A stretch of DNA of 50,995 nt from contig JBJHDM010000017.1 of NCBI GenBank assembly GCA_050486545.1, forward strand, positions 1 to 50,995, written 5' to 3'. Shown here piece after piece: positions 27,308 through 35,707 of this stretch. Origin of the DNA: DAOMNN01 sp050486545. GTDB lineage: Bacteria; Pseudomonadota; Gammaproteobacteria; Burkholderiales; Rhodocyclaceae. Positions within the stretch are counted from its first letter, which is position 1. Every line of letters begins with the position of its first letter. The position numbers and the translations under genes were made by a program. The notes under the pieces were generated by a model. That model saw only the letters and a program-made list of their open reading frames with translations. It was not told the DNA's origin and searched no databases.

Positions 27308-27917
27308 GTCGAACTCCAGCGACAAATGCCGCGATTTTCTCCGGATCCTTGACGCCCTTGGCGGATTCGACCCCGCTCGATACATCGACCGCCCACGGTC
27401 CGACCTGGCGAATGGCGGCGGTCACGTTATCGGGGTCCAGCCCACCGGACAGGATCAGGCGCCTGCCGAGACCTTCCGGAATCAGGCGCCAGTCGAACAC
27501 CTTCCCGCCACCGCCATAGCCATCGACATAGGCATCGAGCAGGATGCCGGATGCGCCCGGATGAAGGGAACAGAATTCTACCAGATCGACCCCCGGGCGC
27601 ATTCGTGCTGCCTTGATCCAGGGGCGACCGTAGCGGCCACACGCCTGGTCGGTCTCGTCGCCGTGGAACTGGAGCAGTTGCAAGGGGACCCGCTCCAGGA
27701 TCTCCTCGACATAAGCGGGATCCGGATTGACGAACAATCCCACGATGGTTACGAACGGGGGGACAAGCGCCGCCAGCCGGGTTGCCTGCTCGGGCGAGAC
27801 ATGGCGGGGACTCTGAGGATAAAACACAAAACCGATCGCGTCCGCGCCCGCATCGACAGCGGCCCGCACGTCATCCGGTCGCGTCAGGCCGCAGATCTTG
27901 ATTCGGGTTCGGAGCAT
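27294..27917 (-). CDS. trpF: Phosphoribosylanthranilate isomerase
   Basis: TrpF converts N-(5'-phosphoribosyl)anthranilate to its ribulose form, the third tryptophan-specific step. The 207-residue barrel has the catalytic Cys9 in RIKICGLTR, the acidic partner Asp128 in GILLDA, the phosphate sites GFVFYPQSPR and LSGGLDPDNV, and AVDVSSGVESAKGVKDPEKI. TrpF and TrpC are not fused here, unlike in enterobacteria. It starts 3 bases after the truA stop. No trp leader peptide lies upstream; the gene is read through from truA. Confidence 0.97.
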   Translation of the reverse strand: MLRTRIKICGLTRPDDVRAAVDAGADAIGFVFYPQSPRHVSPEQATRLAALVPPFVTIVGLFVNPDPAYVEEILERVPLQLLQFHGDETDQACGRYGRPWIKAARMRPGVDLVEFCSLHPGASGILLDAYVDGYGGGGKVFDWRLIPEGLGRRLILSGGLDPDNVTAAIRQVGPWAVDVSSGVESAKGVKDPEKIAAFVAGVRHADG

Positions 27918-27920
27918 GGG

Positions 27921-28715
27921 TTACACCAGCGGAATTCGGGGCATCGCGATGATACGCCCTTCGCCCGGCAGCGGCCACCGATCGGGATAGTCCACGCCAC
28001 ACAGGTACAGGCCATCGGCCGGAAACGTCGGCGCCCCGAGGCTCCGATTTCCGGTTGCAAGCAACTCGGCGACCCATTCCGGCGGATAGTGCCCCTTGCC
28101 GACATAGACCAGTGCACCAACCAGGTTGCGCACCATGTGATGCAGGAACGCATTGGCGTGGAAATCGAATATTAAATACTCGCCCAGTCGCTGCACGCAC
28201 GCCTGATGCATGATCTTCACCGGAGTCTTCGCCTGGCAACCCGCCGCCCGAAAAGCGGAAAAATCGTGGCGCCCCTCCATGCATGCGACCGCCTCTTTCA
28301 TCGGTTCTTCGTCGAGTGGCACGTGGAACCAGCCCGCCCGCCCTCTGAGCAGAGCCGGACGGACCGGATGATTATGCAGAATATATCGGTAACGCCTCGC
28401 CGCCGCACTGAATCGGGCATGAAACGCATCATCGACCTCGACCGCCCAACGCACGGCCACCGGTACCGACAACCGACTGTTGACGCCACGGATCCAGCTC
28501 GAAACGGCCCGCACCGAAGACGTGTCGAAATGCACCACTTGCGCCGTGGCATGAACGCCGGCATCGGTCCTCCCCGCGCAGTGGAGCCGTACGCCATGTC
28601 CCGCGATCATTCCGATTGCCGCTTCCAGATGATCCTGGACCGTTCGACCATGGCGCTGACTCTGCCAGCCTTCAAACGCATCGCCGGCATACTCGACGCC
28701 CATGGCGATCCTCAT
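27921..28715 (-). CDS. truA: tRNA pseudouridine synthase A
   Basis: TruA makes pseudouridine at positions 38-40 of the tRNA anticodon stem. The 264-residue enzyme has the catalytic Asp51 in CAGRTDAGVHATAQVVHF. It also shows AMGVEYAGDAFEGWQSQ, FHARFSAAARRYRYIL, the zinc-free DFSAFRA segment, and FLHHMVRNLVGALVYVGKG. It overlaps the upstream membrane-protein gene by 4 bases and precedes trpF by 5, the arrangement seen in other gammaproteobacteria. Confidence 0.97.
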   Translation of the reverse strand: MRIAMGVEYAGDAFEGWQSQRHGRTVQDHLEAAIGMIAGHGVRLHCAGRTDAGVHATAQVVHFDTSSVRAVSSWIRGVNSRLSVPVAVRWAVEVDDAFHARFSAAARRYRYILHNHPVRPALLRGRAGWFHVPLDEEPMKEAVACMEGRHDFSAFRAAGCQAKTPVKIMHQACVQRLGEYLIFDFHANAFLHHMVRNLVGALVYVGKGHYPPEWVAELLATGNRSLGAPTFPADGLYLCGVDYPDRWPLPGEGRIIAMPRIPLV

Positions 28716-29308
28716 GCCAACACTCCCACTGCGACCGCCAGCACTACGGCCATCACCGCAATCAAGCCGTCGGTCATCCGAAAGGGCTCGCGTTCGATTC
28801 GGATCGGCTCATGGAGATCGTTCGCTTCGTCGGTCAGCCAGTGATCCCACTTGCGTGGCAACTCGGCATCGACCAGACGCAGCACGAGCAGGGTGCGGAC
28901 CGCCACCCGAGCCGCCGGGAAGCCAACCCGTTCGAACGGTCGCAGCAGTGAATGGATCGCGCCGACGAGCCGGGCCGGCGGCAGGTATTCCAGCAGCATC
29001 GCAACGCAGAACACCACCGCAAGGACGCGACCAACATGCTCCAGTGCGAGCGCGATACCCTCCCTCGACGGACTCAGGCGAGGCCAATCGACCACCACGG
29101 CTTCGCCCGGTGTGAAGCCGGCAAACAGCACCACGATCGCGATCAGGATGAAACGGATCCGCTTGAGCAGGCGCCAGCACCTTGTCGGCGCATGCGCGAA
29201 GGCCGCAACTCCACAGGCACCGACGGCAAGGACAAGCCATTCCGGATCGAGCCATTGCAAGGTCGCAACGCCGGTCAGCCACAAGAGAATCAATAGACCG
29301 GAGTGCAT
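28712..29308 (-). CDS. Integral membrane protein resembling EcfT/CbiQ transporter components
   Basis: This is a 198-residue hydrophobic protein with about four to five membrane segments: residues 4-20, 24-40, 51-66, 86-106 and 180-197. The block LLEYLPPARLVGAIHSLLRP, followed by a second small-residue helix and RTLLVLRLVDAE, resembles the coupling region of EcfT/CbiQ-family transmembrane components. This is family-level resemblance, not a proven function. No ECF ATPase or S-component gene is adjacent. It overlaps truA by 4 bases, starts only 28 bases after the end of the fimV terminator, and has no clear Shine-Dalgarno, so its start is uncertain. Confidence 0.6.
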   Translation of the reverse strand: MHSGLLILLWLTGVATLQWLDPEWLVLAVGACGVAAFAHAPTRCWRLLKRIRFILIAIVVLFAGFTPGEAVVVDWPRLSPSREGIALALEHVGRVLAVVFCVAMLLEYLPPARLVGAIHSLLRPFERVGFPAARVAVRTLLVLRLVDAELPRKWDHWLTDEANDLHEPIRIEREPFRMTDGLIAVMAVVLAVAVGVLA

Positions 29309-29331
29309 GAAGCGAAAATCCCGTACAAGCG

Positions 29332-29360
29332 AAAAAGCCCCGGGTGCCGGGCCCGGGGCT
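29332..29360 (-). terminator. Intrinsic terminator of fimV
   Basis: On the minus strand, AGCCCCGGG and CCCGGGGCT form a perfect 9-bp stem around a 7-base loop (29336-29360), followed by a run of five T (29336-29332). It separates fimV from the truA-trpFBA operon, so the genes downstream need read-through or a promoter within about 25 bases. Confidence 0.85.
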
Positions 29361-29378
29361 CACTTTGCAAGCCGACGA

Positions 29379-32300
29379 TCACCCGAGGCGTTCGAGCAGC
29401 CTGTTGGCGGCTTCGCGCTGTGCGGTGGACCCTTCGCGCAAGACCTCTTCGATCAATTCCCGCGCCCCTTCCTTGTCGCCCATCTCTTCATACGCGCGAG
29501 CCAGGTCCAGTTTCGTATCGACTTCCTGCTGGACGTCCGGAGACGGAATGACCACATCCTCTTGCGGTTCGCCCGCTGGACTCTCTGCAAGCGGCTCCAC
29601 CGCCCCAGCCGGCTCGGGCGGCTCGAGATTGAGATCGATGTTCGAGAGGTCGAGCGGGGGCGCTTCTCCGGCTGGATCCGAGGTCGCACTTTCGATATCG
29701 AAGTCGAAATCGAGCAGGCTGTTGTCGAAGCCCGTTTGCTCCAGATCCACCACCGACGCATCGTCCTCCGAGGCCGGCTCGTCCATCTGGACCTGCGTCG
29801 AGGTCAGATCGATCTCTTCGCCGGACGACACGGTGACGATCCCATGGTCGGCCGCCTCATCAACATCCCGGTCGCCACCGGAGGCGTCGAGCCCCTTTTC
29901 GGCCATCGCCAGGTCGAACTCGTCTCCGAGCATCGTCGCATCCATGGACCGATCGTGTCGCGGCGACATCAGGTCGGCCATGACATCCGATTCGGTCGCC
30001 ACGCCCGGTAGTTCCGGAACGACGGAATCGGCCGATCGTTCTCCCGACTCTTCGCCGATATCGAGGTCGAGCACCAGATCGTTGTCCCCTGCTTCGGGCA
30101 CGCGATCGGCTTCCAGCTTCCCGATTGCGGACCTGTCTTCGGTGGCTTCTGTGGTTTCGGCCGCCTCATCGCCCCCGAGATCGAAGTCGAGCACCGAAAG
30201 ATCCTCGGCGGACGGTTCCTCGCTTGGCACAGCCGCGGCATCGACCGCCTCGGCGACATCGGCATCGCTACCGTCTTCCATCGCCTGGGACAGCCGCCCG
30301 AGGTCCCCGGGCATGGTCCACGTATCCTTGAGCTGGGAAGGGCTGGGCTCGACAACCGGCACGGAAGTCGTGAAGTCGAGATCTCCAAGCTGGCTCGGTG
30401 GCGCGGTTTCCTCCGCAGACGGCTCGCCGTCGGAAGATGCGCTGCCGGCGGCCACGCCGGCGGCAGCGGCGGCACCGAGCGCGGCGACTCCAGCACTGCC
30501 GCCAGCCATACCGCCCTTTCCGGGTTCGGTCTGCGGTGCAAGCACCTCATCCTCGCCAGGCCCTTTCTTGAGCGCATACAAGGGGTTCTCCGGATCGAGC
30601 TTGCGCCCCATCTCCGCGGCTTTCGCCCAGTCTCCCCCCTCCCCGCCGGTACGGGAATAGAGGTCGGTTGCGACCGACTCGAACTGGCGCAGGCTTTGCC
30701 GCTGCGCGTAGATTTCGAGCAGCTTCAGGTAGATCGCGCCACGCGAAGCATCCGCCTTGAGCGCATCGAGCAGGATCTCCTCGGCCTGCGCATCCCGACC
30801 ATAGGCCATATAGACGTCGGCCTCGGCCACCGGATCGACTCCTTCGTCAGCATCGATCGCGGAAAGCCCGGACTGGCTGAAGTCGGTGTGCAGCACGCTG
30901 CTGCTGCCCGTATCGACGCTCTGGCCGCCCTTGCCGCCGAACACCGATTGCGCCTCGGACGGAAACTCGGTCAGGCCGGAGGGCTCTTCGCTCTCTCCTG
31001 CCTTGCGCCGCTGACGCATCTTGAATCCCGCATAGGCCAGCAGGAGCGCGAGGATACCTCCCCCTCCGGCAAGCAGCTTCGGATCCTCGAGCAGGGCATC
31101 CAGGAAGGTCGGTTCCGGCGCCGGTGTCGGCGCAACAGGCGCAGGCCGCGGAGTCGGTCGCGGTTCGGGCTGAGGGGCCGGTTCGGCGCGCACGGGAGGG
31201 GCCGGTGCAGGCTCGGGCGCAACGGCCGGGCGCTCTGCAGGAACCTCTGCCGGCGCCTCGGCGACAACCGGCTCAGCCGGCTCTGCGGCTTCTTCGGTCG
31301 GAGCCTCGAGTACCGGGGGCGGCGCGGGCAACTCCTCGGCCGGTGCAGCCGGCGTCTCCTGCGTGACGGCGGGCACCTCCACACCGCTCGCGGCCAGTTG
31401 TTGCTGCATCTGCGCGAGGCTTTGATTACGCAACTCGATCAGGCGCTGCATGTCGAGAATGCTCTGCTCGAGTTCGGAGAGCCGCGCATGGGCTTCCTCG
31501 AGCGCCCGTTCGCGCGCGGTCAGCTCCTCTTCCAGCGCTTCGAGCCGTGCGAGTCGGGTAGGCTCGCCGTCCGTAGGCGCACCCGACACCTCGACCCGAT
31601 CCACGGGTTGCTCGGCCCGCGGGGCGTCATCGACGCGCGGGACGATCTCACCGACCGCCTCGCGACCAACCTCTGGGGCAGGCGCGGCTGGTCGGGCCGC
31701 GACCGTCCCGGCGAGACGGCTCCGATAGGCTTCGAAGTCGGCCGCCTGGGCCACGACCTCACGACGCGCCTGCGCTGGATCGAGCACAAGGGCGGAATTG
31801 CGATCCGGGATGCTGAGAATCGCGCCGGCGCGCAGCCGGTTGATGTTTCCGTCGTCGAATGCGGCAGGATTCTCGCGCAGCAACGCGATCAGCATCTGTT
31901 CGAGCGTCACGCCTTCCGGACGGTGACGATTGGCGATCCCGCGAAGCGTGTCACCACGCTGAACCCGGTAGTCTCCAGCCGGAGCGGCCGGCCGGGCCGC
32001 CACGGTCGGCGCCGCTGCCGGCGCTGCGGACGGCGGCTGAACGACAGCCGCCGTCGGCCGGACAGCCTCGATCGGATCGAGCAGGAAGGTGTATTCCCGC
32101 AGCATCCGCCCGGTGGCCCAGCTCAACTCGACGAGGACCTCCAGAAAGGGCTCGTCGACCGGCCGATCGCTGATCAGACGGACCACGGATCGGTTGCCCC
32201 GGGTCTCGACGCTGACCTGTACCGCGCTCATCACCGGAGAGTACGTGACATTGGCGCGCCGGAACGCCTCGACCGATGCAATCCGTGCGGACAGGGTCTG

Positions 32301-32465
32301 AAGTTCCTGCTGCGTGGCCGAGAGTTCGATCTCCGCACGCAACGGCTGGCCGAGTCCGCTTAGGACATTGATCGCTCCGAGCCCGGCTGCATGACTACCG
32401 AAGGGAAGCGTGGCAATCGCGCCGGCAATGAGGGTCGCCTTGAGGGATTTTTTCATAGCAGTCAT
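29379..32465 (-). CDS. fimV: FimV/HubP-type polar landmark protein
   Basis: FimV is a large inner-membrane, peptidoglycan-binding hub. In Pseudomonas and Vibrio it organises type IV pili, chemotaxis or chromosome machinery at the cell pole. The 1028 residues start with a signal peptide (to about residue 27) and the FimV N-terminal domain (GLGAINVLSGLGQPLRAEIE). A LysM domain follows (about 165-220, YRVQRGDTLRGIANRH), then a coiled coil (about 280-340), a Pro/Ala/Glu linker, one membrane helix (GGGGILALLLAYAGFKMRQR) and a long acidic cytoplasmic region. The conserved FimV C-terminal motif is LDLARAYEEMGDKEGARELI. Two ATGs (32465, 32456) are possible; neither has a strong ribosome-binding site. 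Confidence 0.93.
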   Translation of the reverse strand: MTAMKKSLKATLIAGAIATLPFGSHAAGLGAINVLSGLGQPLRAEIELSATQQELQTLSARIASVEAFRRANVTYSPVMSAVQVSVETRGNRSVVRLISDRPVDEPFLEVLVELSWATGRMLREYTFLLDPIEAVRPTAAVVQPPSAAPAAAPTVAARPAAPAGDYRVQRGDTLRGIANRHRPEGVTLEQMLIALLRENPAAFDDGNINRLRAGAILSIPDRNSALVLDPAQARREVVAQAADFEAYRSRLAGTVAARPAAPAPEVGREAVGEIVPRVDDAPRAEQPVDRVEVSGAPTDGEPTRLARLEALEEELTARERALEEAHARLSELEQSILDMQRLIELRNQSLAQMQQQLAASGVEVPAVTQETPAAPAEELPAPPPVLEAPTEEAAEPAEPVVAEAPAEVPAERPAVAPEPAPAPPVRAEPAPQPEPRPTPRPAPVAPTPAPEPTFLDALLEDPKLLAGGGGILALLLAYAGFKMRQRRKAGESEEPSGLTEFPSEAQSVFGGKGGQSVDTGSSSVLHTDFSQSGLSAIDADEGVDPVAEADVYMAYGRDAQAEEILLDALKADASRGAIYLKLLEIYAQRQSLRQFESVATDLYSRTGGEGGDWAKAAEMGRKLDPENPLYALKKGPGEDEVLAPQTEPGKGGMAGGSAGVAALGAAAAAGVAAGSASSDGEPSAEETAPPSQLGDLDFTTSVPVVEPSPSQLKDTWTMPGDLGRLSQAMEDGSDADVAEAVDAAAVPSEEPSAEDLSVLDFDLGGDEAAETTEATEDRSAIGKLEADRVPEAGDNDLVLDLDIGEESGERSADSVVPELPGVATESDVMADLMSPRHDRSMDATMLGDEFDLAMAEKGLDASGGDRDVDEAADHGIVTVSSGEEIDLTSTQVQMDEPASEDDASVVDLEQTGFDNSLLDFDFDIESATSDPAGEAPPLDLSNIDLNLEPPEPAGAVEPLAESPAGEPQEDVVIPSPDVQQEVDTKLDLARAYEEMGDKEGARELIEEVLREGSTAQREAANRLLERLG

Positions 32466-32546
32466 GTCTATTCACGCACCCCAACGGGCGCCAGGTTTCG
32501 CGGAACGCGGCGTCGCCGACACCACGATGGCATCTGCTTCCCTAGC

Positions 32547-32555
32547 AATCTAGCA
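32547..32555 (-). promoter_or_regulatory. Possible extended -10 promoter of fimV
   Basis: On the minus strand TGCTAGATT is an extended -10 (TGC plus TAGATT). It lies in an AT-rich stretch (about 32545-32640) that contrasts with the GC-rich surroundings. No good -35 was found at 17 bases. The rest of the 206-bp gap between asd and fimV shows no gene. Confidence 0.35.
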
Positions 32556-32671
32556 TTTTCTTTAAGATTGTGCAGCAATTCTTTAATTCATAACGAACTT
32601 TGCAAATACTGCGATTTCTGGGGAAAAAACGGTCCGATCACACATCTTTTAACCGCGACGCGGACGCCCGT

Positions 32672-33805
32672 TCAGCGCTCGAGCAGAATCCTCAACATGC
32701 GCCGCAAGGGTTCGGCCGCACCCCACAGCAACTGGTCGCCGACGGTGAAGGCACCGAGGTATTCCGGCCCCATCGCGAGCTTGTGCAGACGCCCGACCGG
32801 GATCGACAACGTACCCGTGACCGCTGCCGGCGTCAGCTCCCGCTCCGTCGTTTCACGATCGTTGGGGACGACGCGCACCCAGTCGTTCGCGCTGGCGATG
32901 ATGTCGCTGACTTCATCTAACGGCACATTCTTCTTCAACTTGATGGTCAGGCCTTGCGAATGGCACCGCATCGCCCCGATCCGCACGCAGATGCCGTCGA
33001 TCGGAACGCTGCCTTCGCTGCGGAACGGCGGCAGACCGAGGATCTTGTTGCATTCGGCACCGCCCTTCCACTCCTCCTTGGACTGACCCTCGTCGACGGG
33101 GACATCGATCCAGGGGATCAGGCTGCCCGCAAGCGCGGTGTTGCGGAAATTCTTCACCGGGAAATCGGACGAGCGCATCGTCGCAGCGACCTTGCGATCG
33201 ATTTCCAGAATGGCCGAGCGGGGATCGTCCAGTTCGTCGGCGACCGCCGCATGCAGCATGCCCATCTGCGAAATCAGTTCGCGCATGTTCTGGGCGCCCG
33301 CTCCGGAGGCTGCCTGATAGGTCATCGCCGATACCCATTCGACCAGCCCCTTCCGGAACAGGCCGCCAATCCCCATGAGCATCAGTGAGACCGTGCAGTT
33401 GCCCCCGATCCAGTTCCGCCCGCCCTTGGCGAGCGCATTCTTGATTACGTCGAGGTTGACCGGGTCGAGGATGATCACCGCATCGTCGGCCATGCGCAAC
33501 GCGCTGGCCGCATCGATCCAGTGTCCGCTCCAGCCCGCTTCCCGAAGCTTCGGGTACACCGCCTTCGTATAATCACCACCCTGGCAGGTCACCACGATAT
33601 CGCACGACTTGAGCGCATCGATGTTCATGGCATCCTGCAACGGCAGCCCGGCGGGCTTGTCCCCGAACACCGGCGCATCGCCACCAGCATTGGATGTCGA
33701 AAAATAGACGGGTTCGATGTGATCGAAATCGCCCTCTTCGGCCATGCGCTGCATCAGCACCGAGCCGACCATTCCGCGCCAACCGACCAGACCTACCTTG
33801 TTCAT
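32672..33805 (-). CDS. asd: Aspartate-semialdehyde dehydrogenase
   Basis: Asd reduces aspartyl phosphate to aspartate semialdehyde, the branch point to lysine/DAP, threonine and methionine. The 377-residue enzyme is of the gammaproteobacterial type: NADP loop VGLVGWRGMVGSVLMQRM, catalytic Cys137 in GGNCTVSLMLMGIGGL, AMTYQAASGAGAQNM, and the active-site His in RIGAMRCHSQGLTIKL. The ATG at 33805 has a strong GAGGAAG site. Upstream in-frame codons running back into leuB are discarded. It follows leuB by 20 bases, completing leuC-leuD-leuB-asd. Confidence 0.98.
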   Translation of the reverse strand: MNKVGLVGWRGMVGSVLMQRMAEEGDFDHIEPVYFSTSNAGGDAPVFGDKPAGLPLQDAMNIDALKSCDIVVTCQGGDYTKAVYPKLREAGWSGHWIDAASALRMADDAVIILDPVNLDVIKNALAKGGRNWIGGNCTVSLMLMGIGGLFRKGLVEWVSAMTYQAASGAGAQNMRELISQMGMLHAAVADELDDPRSAILEIDRKVAATMRSSDFPVKNFRNTALAGSLIPWIDVPVDEGQSKEEWKGGAECNKILGLPPFRSEGSVPIDGICVRIGAMRCHSQGLTIKLKKNVPLDEVSDIIASANDWVRVVPNDRETTERELTPAAVTGTLSIPVGRLHKLAMGPEYLGAFTVGDQLLWGAAEPLRRMLRILLER

Positions 33806-33825
33806 GTGCGTCTTCCTCGTTTCGA

Positions 33826-34896
33826 TTAATTCATCAGGGCTGCGAGCACCGCATCGCCCATCTCGCGCGTACCGACGAGCGTGGTGCCGGGCTCGTGGAT
33901 GTCTCCGGTACGACAGCCCTGGGCGAGCACCTGCTTGACCGCACGCTCGATTCGCTGCGCCGCTTCCTCCAGGCCGAAGGTATAGCGCAGCATCATCGCC
34001 GCGGAAAGGATCATCGCCAGCGGATTCGCCACACCCTTGCCCGCGATATCGGGTGCCGAACCGTGGCAAGGCTCGTACAGTCCCTTGTTGCGTTCGTTCA
34101 GCGACGCGGACGGCAGCATCCCGATCGACCCGGTCAGCATGGAGGCTTCATCCGAAAGAATATCGCCGAACATGTTGCCGGTGACCATCACGTCGAACTG
34201 TTTCGGTGCCCGCACCAATTGCATCGCGGCATTGTCGACGAGCATGTGCGACAGCTCCACGTCCGGATACTCGGCTGCGAGCTCCGACATGACATCGCGC
34301 CATAGCTGCGTGGTCTCGAGCACGTTCATCTTGTCGACCGAACACAGGCGCTTGCCGCGCTTTCGCGCCGCCTCGAACGCCACCCGGCCAATTCGACGGA
34401 CTTCGCTTTCGGCATAGTGCATCGTATTGAAGCCGAACCGTTCGGTCTTGCCGTCGACCTCCCGCAACTCGATTCCGCGCGGCTGTCCGAAATAGATGTC
34501 GCCGGTGAGTTCGCGCACGATCAGGATGTCCAGCCCGGCCACGATCTCGGGCTTGAGCGACGATGCGTTGGCAAGCTCCGGATACAGGATGGCCGGTCGC
34601 AGGTTCGCGAACAAGCCGAGTTCCTTGCGGATCGCGAGCAAGCCACGCTCCGGCCGCTGCTCACGCGGCAGGCCGTCCCACTTCGGACCACCGACGGCTC
34701 CGAGCAGCACTGCATCGGCCGCCTTTGCGAGCCTGGAAGTCGCCTCGGGGTACGGACTGCCGGTGGTATCGACCGCGCAACCACCCAACAAGGCCTGCTC
34801 CATCTCGAATCCAAGTGCCAGGGCATCGAGCACACGGATCGCCTCGGCCATGATTTCGGGACCGATCCCGTCTCCGGGCAATACACAGATCTTCAT
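33826..34896 (-). CDS. leuB: 3-isopropylmalate dehydrogenase
   Basis: LeuB oxidatively decarboxylates 3-isopropylmalate to the leucine keto acid precursor, using NAD. The 356-residue protein has the N-terminal ILVLPGDGIGPEI-type motif (here CVLPGDGIGPEIMAEAIRVL), GAVGGPKWD, the substrate arginines in LGLFANLRPA and VRELTGDIYFGQPRG. The metal/NAD signature is NMFGDILSDEASMLTGSIGM, and the NAD-specific HGSAPDIAGKGVANP follows. It lies between leuD and asd on one transcript. Confidence 0.98.
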   Translation of the reverse strand: MKICVLPGDGIGPEIMAEAIRVLDALALGFEMEQALLGGCAVDTTGSPYPEATSRLAKAADAVLLGAVGGPKWDGLPREQRPERGLLAIRKELGLFANLRPAILYPELANASSLKPEIVAGLDILIVRELTGDIYFGQPRGIELREVDGKTERFGFNTMHYAESEVRRIGRVAFEAARKRGKRLCSVDKMNVLETTQLWRDVMSELAAEYPDVELSHMLVDNAAMQLVRAPKQFDVMVTGNMFGDILSDEASMLTGSIGMLPSASLNERNKGLYEPCHGSAPDIAGKGVANPLAMILSAAMMLRYTFGLEEAAQRIERAVKQVLAQGCRTGDIHEPGTTLVGTREMGDAVLAALMN

Positions 34897-34911
34897 CGAT
34901 TTCTCGCTTCT

Positions 34912-35565
34912 TCAACTCGCCTCGGAGGCGAAGTAGTACGGATGTTCGGTACGGCGCTTCTGTTCGAAAGCGCGAATCTCGTCGGCATGGCGCAAGGTGA
35001 GTCCGATATCGTCCCAGCCGTTCAGCAGGCATTCCTTGCGGAACGGATCGACCTCGAAGCGCACGACGGAGCCGTCTGGGCGGGTGACGGTCTGTGCCGC
35101 AAGGTCGACGACGAGCCGATAGCCCTCCGAGGCGACGCACTCCCGGAACAGGAGGTCGACCTGATCGGCCGGCAGGACGATCGGCAGCAATCCGTTCTTG
35201 AAGCAGTTGTTGAAGAAGATATCCGCGAAGCTCGAACCGATCAGCGCGCGAAACCCGAAGTCCTCGAGCGCCCATGGCGCATGTTCCCGCGAACTTCCGC
35301 AACCGAAATTGTCCCGCGTGAGCAGGACCTGCGCACCGGCGTAGCGCGGCTGGTTGAGGATGAAATCCGGGTTGAGCGGACGCGCACCGCAGTCCTGCCC
35401 CGGTTCCCCCCGGTCGAGATAGCGCCACTCGTCGAACAGGTTCGGACCGAAGCCGCTACGCTTGATCGACTTCAGGAACTGCTTGGGAATGATCGCATCG
35501 GTGTCGACGTTGGCACGGTCGAGCGGCGCAACCAGTCCGTCGAGAGACGTGAAGGGCTTCATCAT
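34912..35565 (-). CDS. leuD: 3-isopropylmalate dehydratase small subunit
   Basis: LeuD pairs with LeuC to isomerise 2-isopropylmalate to 3-isopropylmalate. The 217-residue swivelling domain starts MMKPFTSLDGLVAPLDRANV. It has DTDAIIPKQFLKSIKRSGFG, the substrate-binding loop DNFGCGSSREHAPWAL and IFFNNCFKNGLLPI. The first of two adjacent ATGs (35565) has GAGGG at 7 bases. It overlaps the stop codon of the entericidin-like gene (ATGA), so its translation is probably coupled to that small lipoprotein. Confidence 0.97.
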   Translation of the reverse strand: MMKPFTSLDGLVAPLDRANVDTDAIIPKQFLKSIKRSGFGPNLFDEWRYLDRGEPGQDCGARPLNPDFILNQPRYAGAQVLLTRDNFGCGSSREHAPWALEDFGFRALIGSSFADIFFNNCFKNGLLPIVLPADQVDLLFRECVASEGYRLVVDLAAQTVTRPDGSVVRFEVDPFRKECLLNGWDDIGLTLRHADEIRAFEQKRRTEHPYYFASEAS

Positions 35566-35690
35566 CGGACGGCCCTCTGGATGGCTTCTCCACCCTTCTC
35601 GATATCCTTGCCTACACCGTGGATCGTATTGCACCCGGCTGCGAGAAACCCGAGAAGCGCCAGCGAAGCGGCGACGAGGATCTTCTTCAT
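35562..35690 (-). CDS. Entericidin EcnA/B-like small lipoprotein inside the leu operon
   Basis: This is a 42-residue product beginning MKKILVAASLALLGFLAAG, with a type II signal peptide and lipobox LAAGC (Cys20). The mature part NTIHGVGKDIEKGGEAI is the entericidin signature (NTxxGxGKDxxxxGxAI). In E. coli EcnA and EcnB are envelope lipoproteins proposed as a toxin/antidote pair, but single copies in other proteobacteria have no settled role. Only one copy is visible here. It has a strong AAGGAG site, lies 17 bases after leuC, and its stop overlaps the leuD start. Confidence 0.88.
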   Translation of the reverse strand: MKKILVAASLALLGFLAAGCNTIHGVGKDIEKGGEAIQRAVR

Positions 35691-35707
35691 GTTCGATTTC
35701 TCCTTGT

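Noticed and set aside
27918..29378. Tryptophan leader peptide ahead of trpFBA
   Set aside because: truA ends three bases before trpF. There is no space for a leader, and no Trp-rich short ORF with a terminator.
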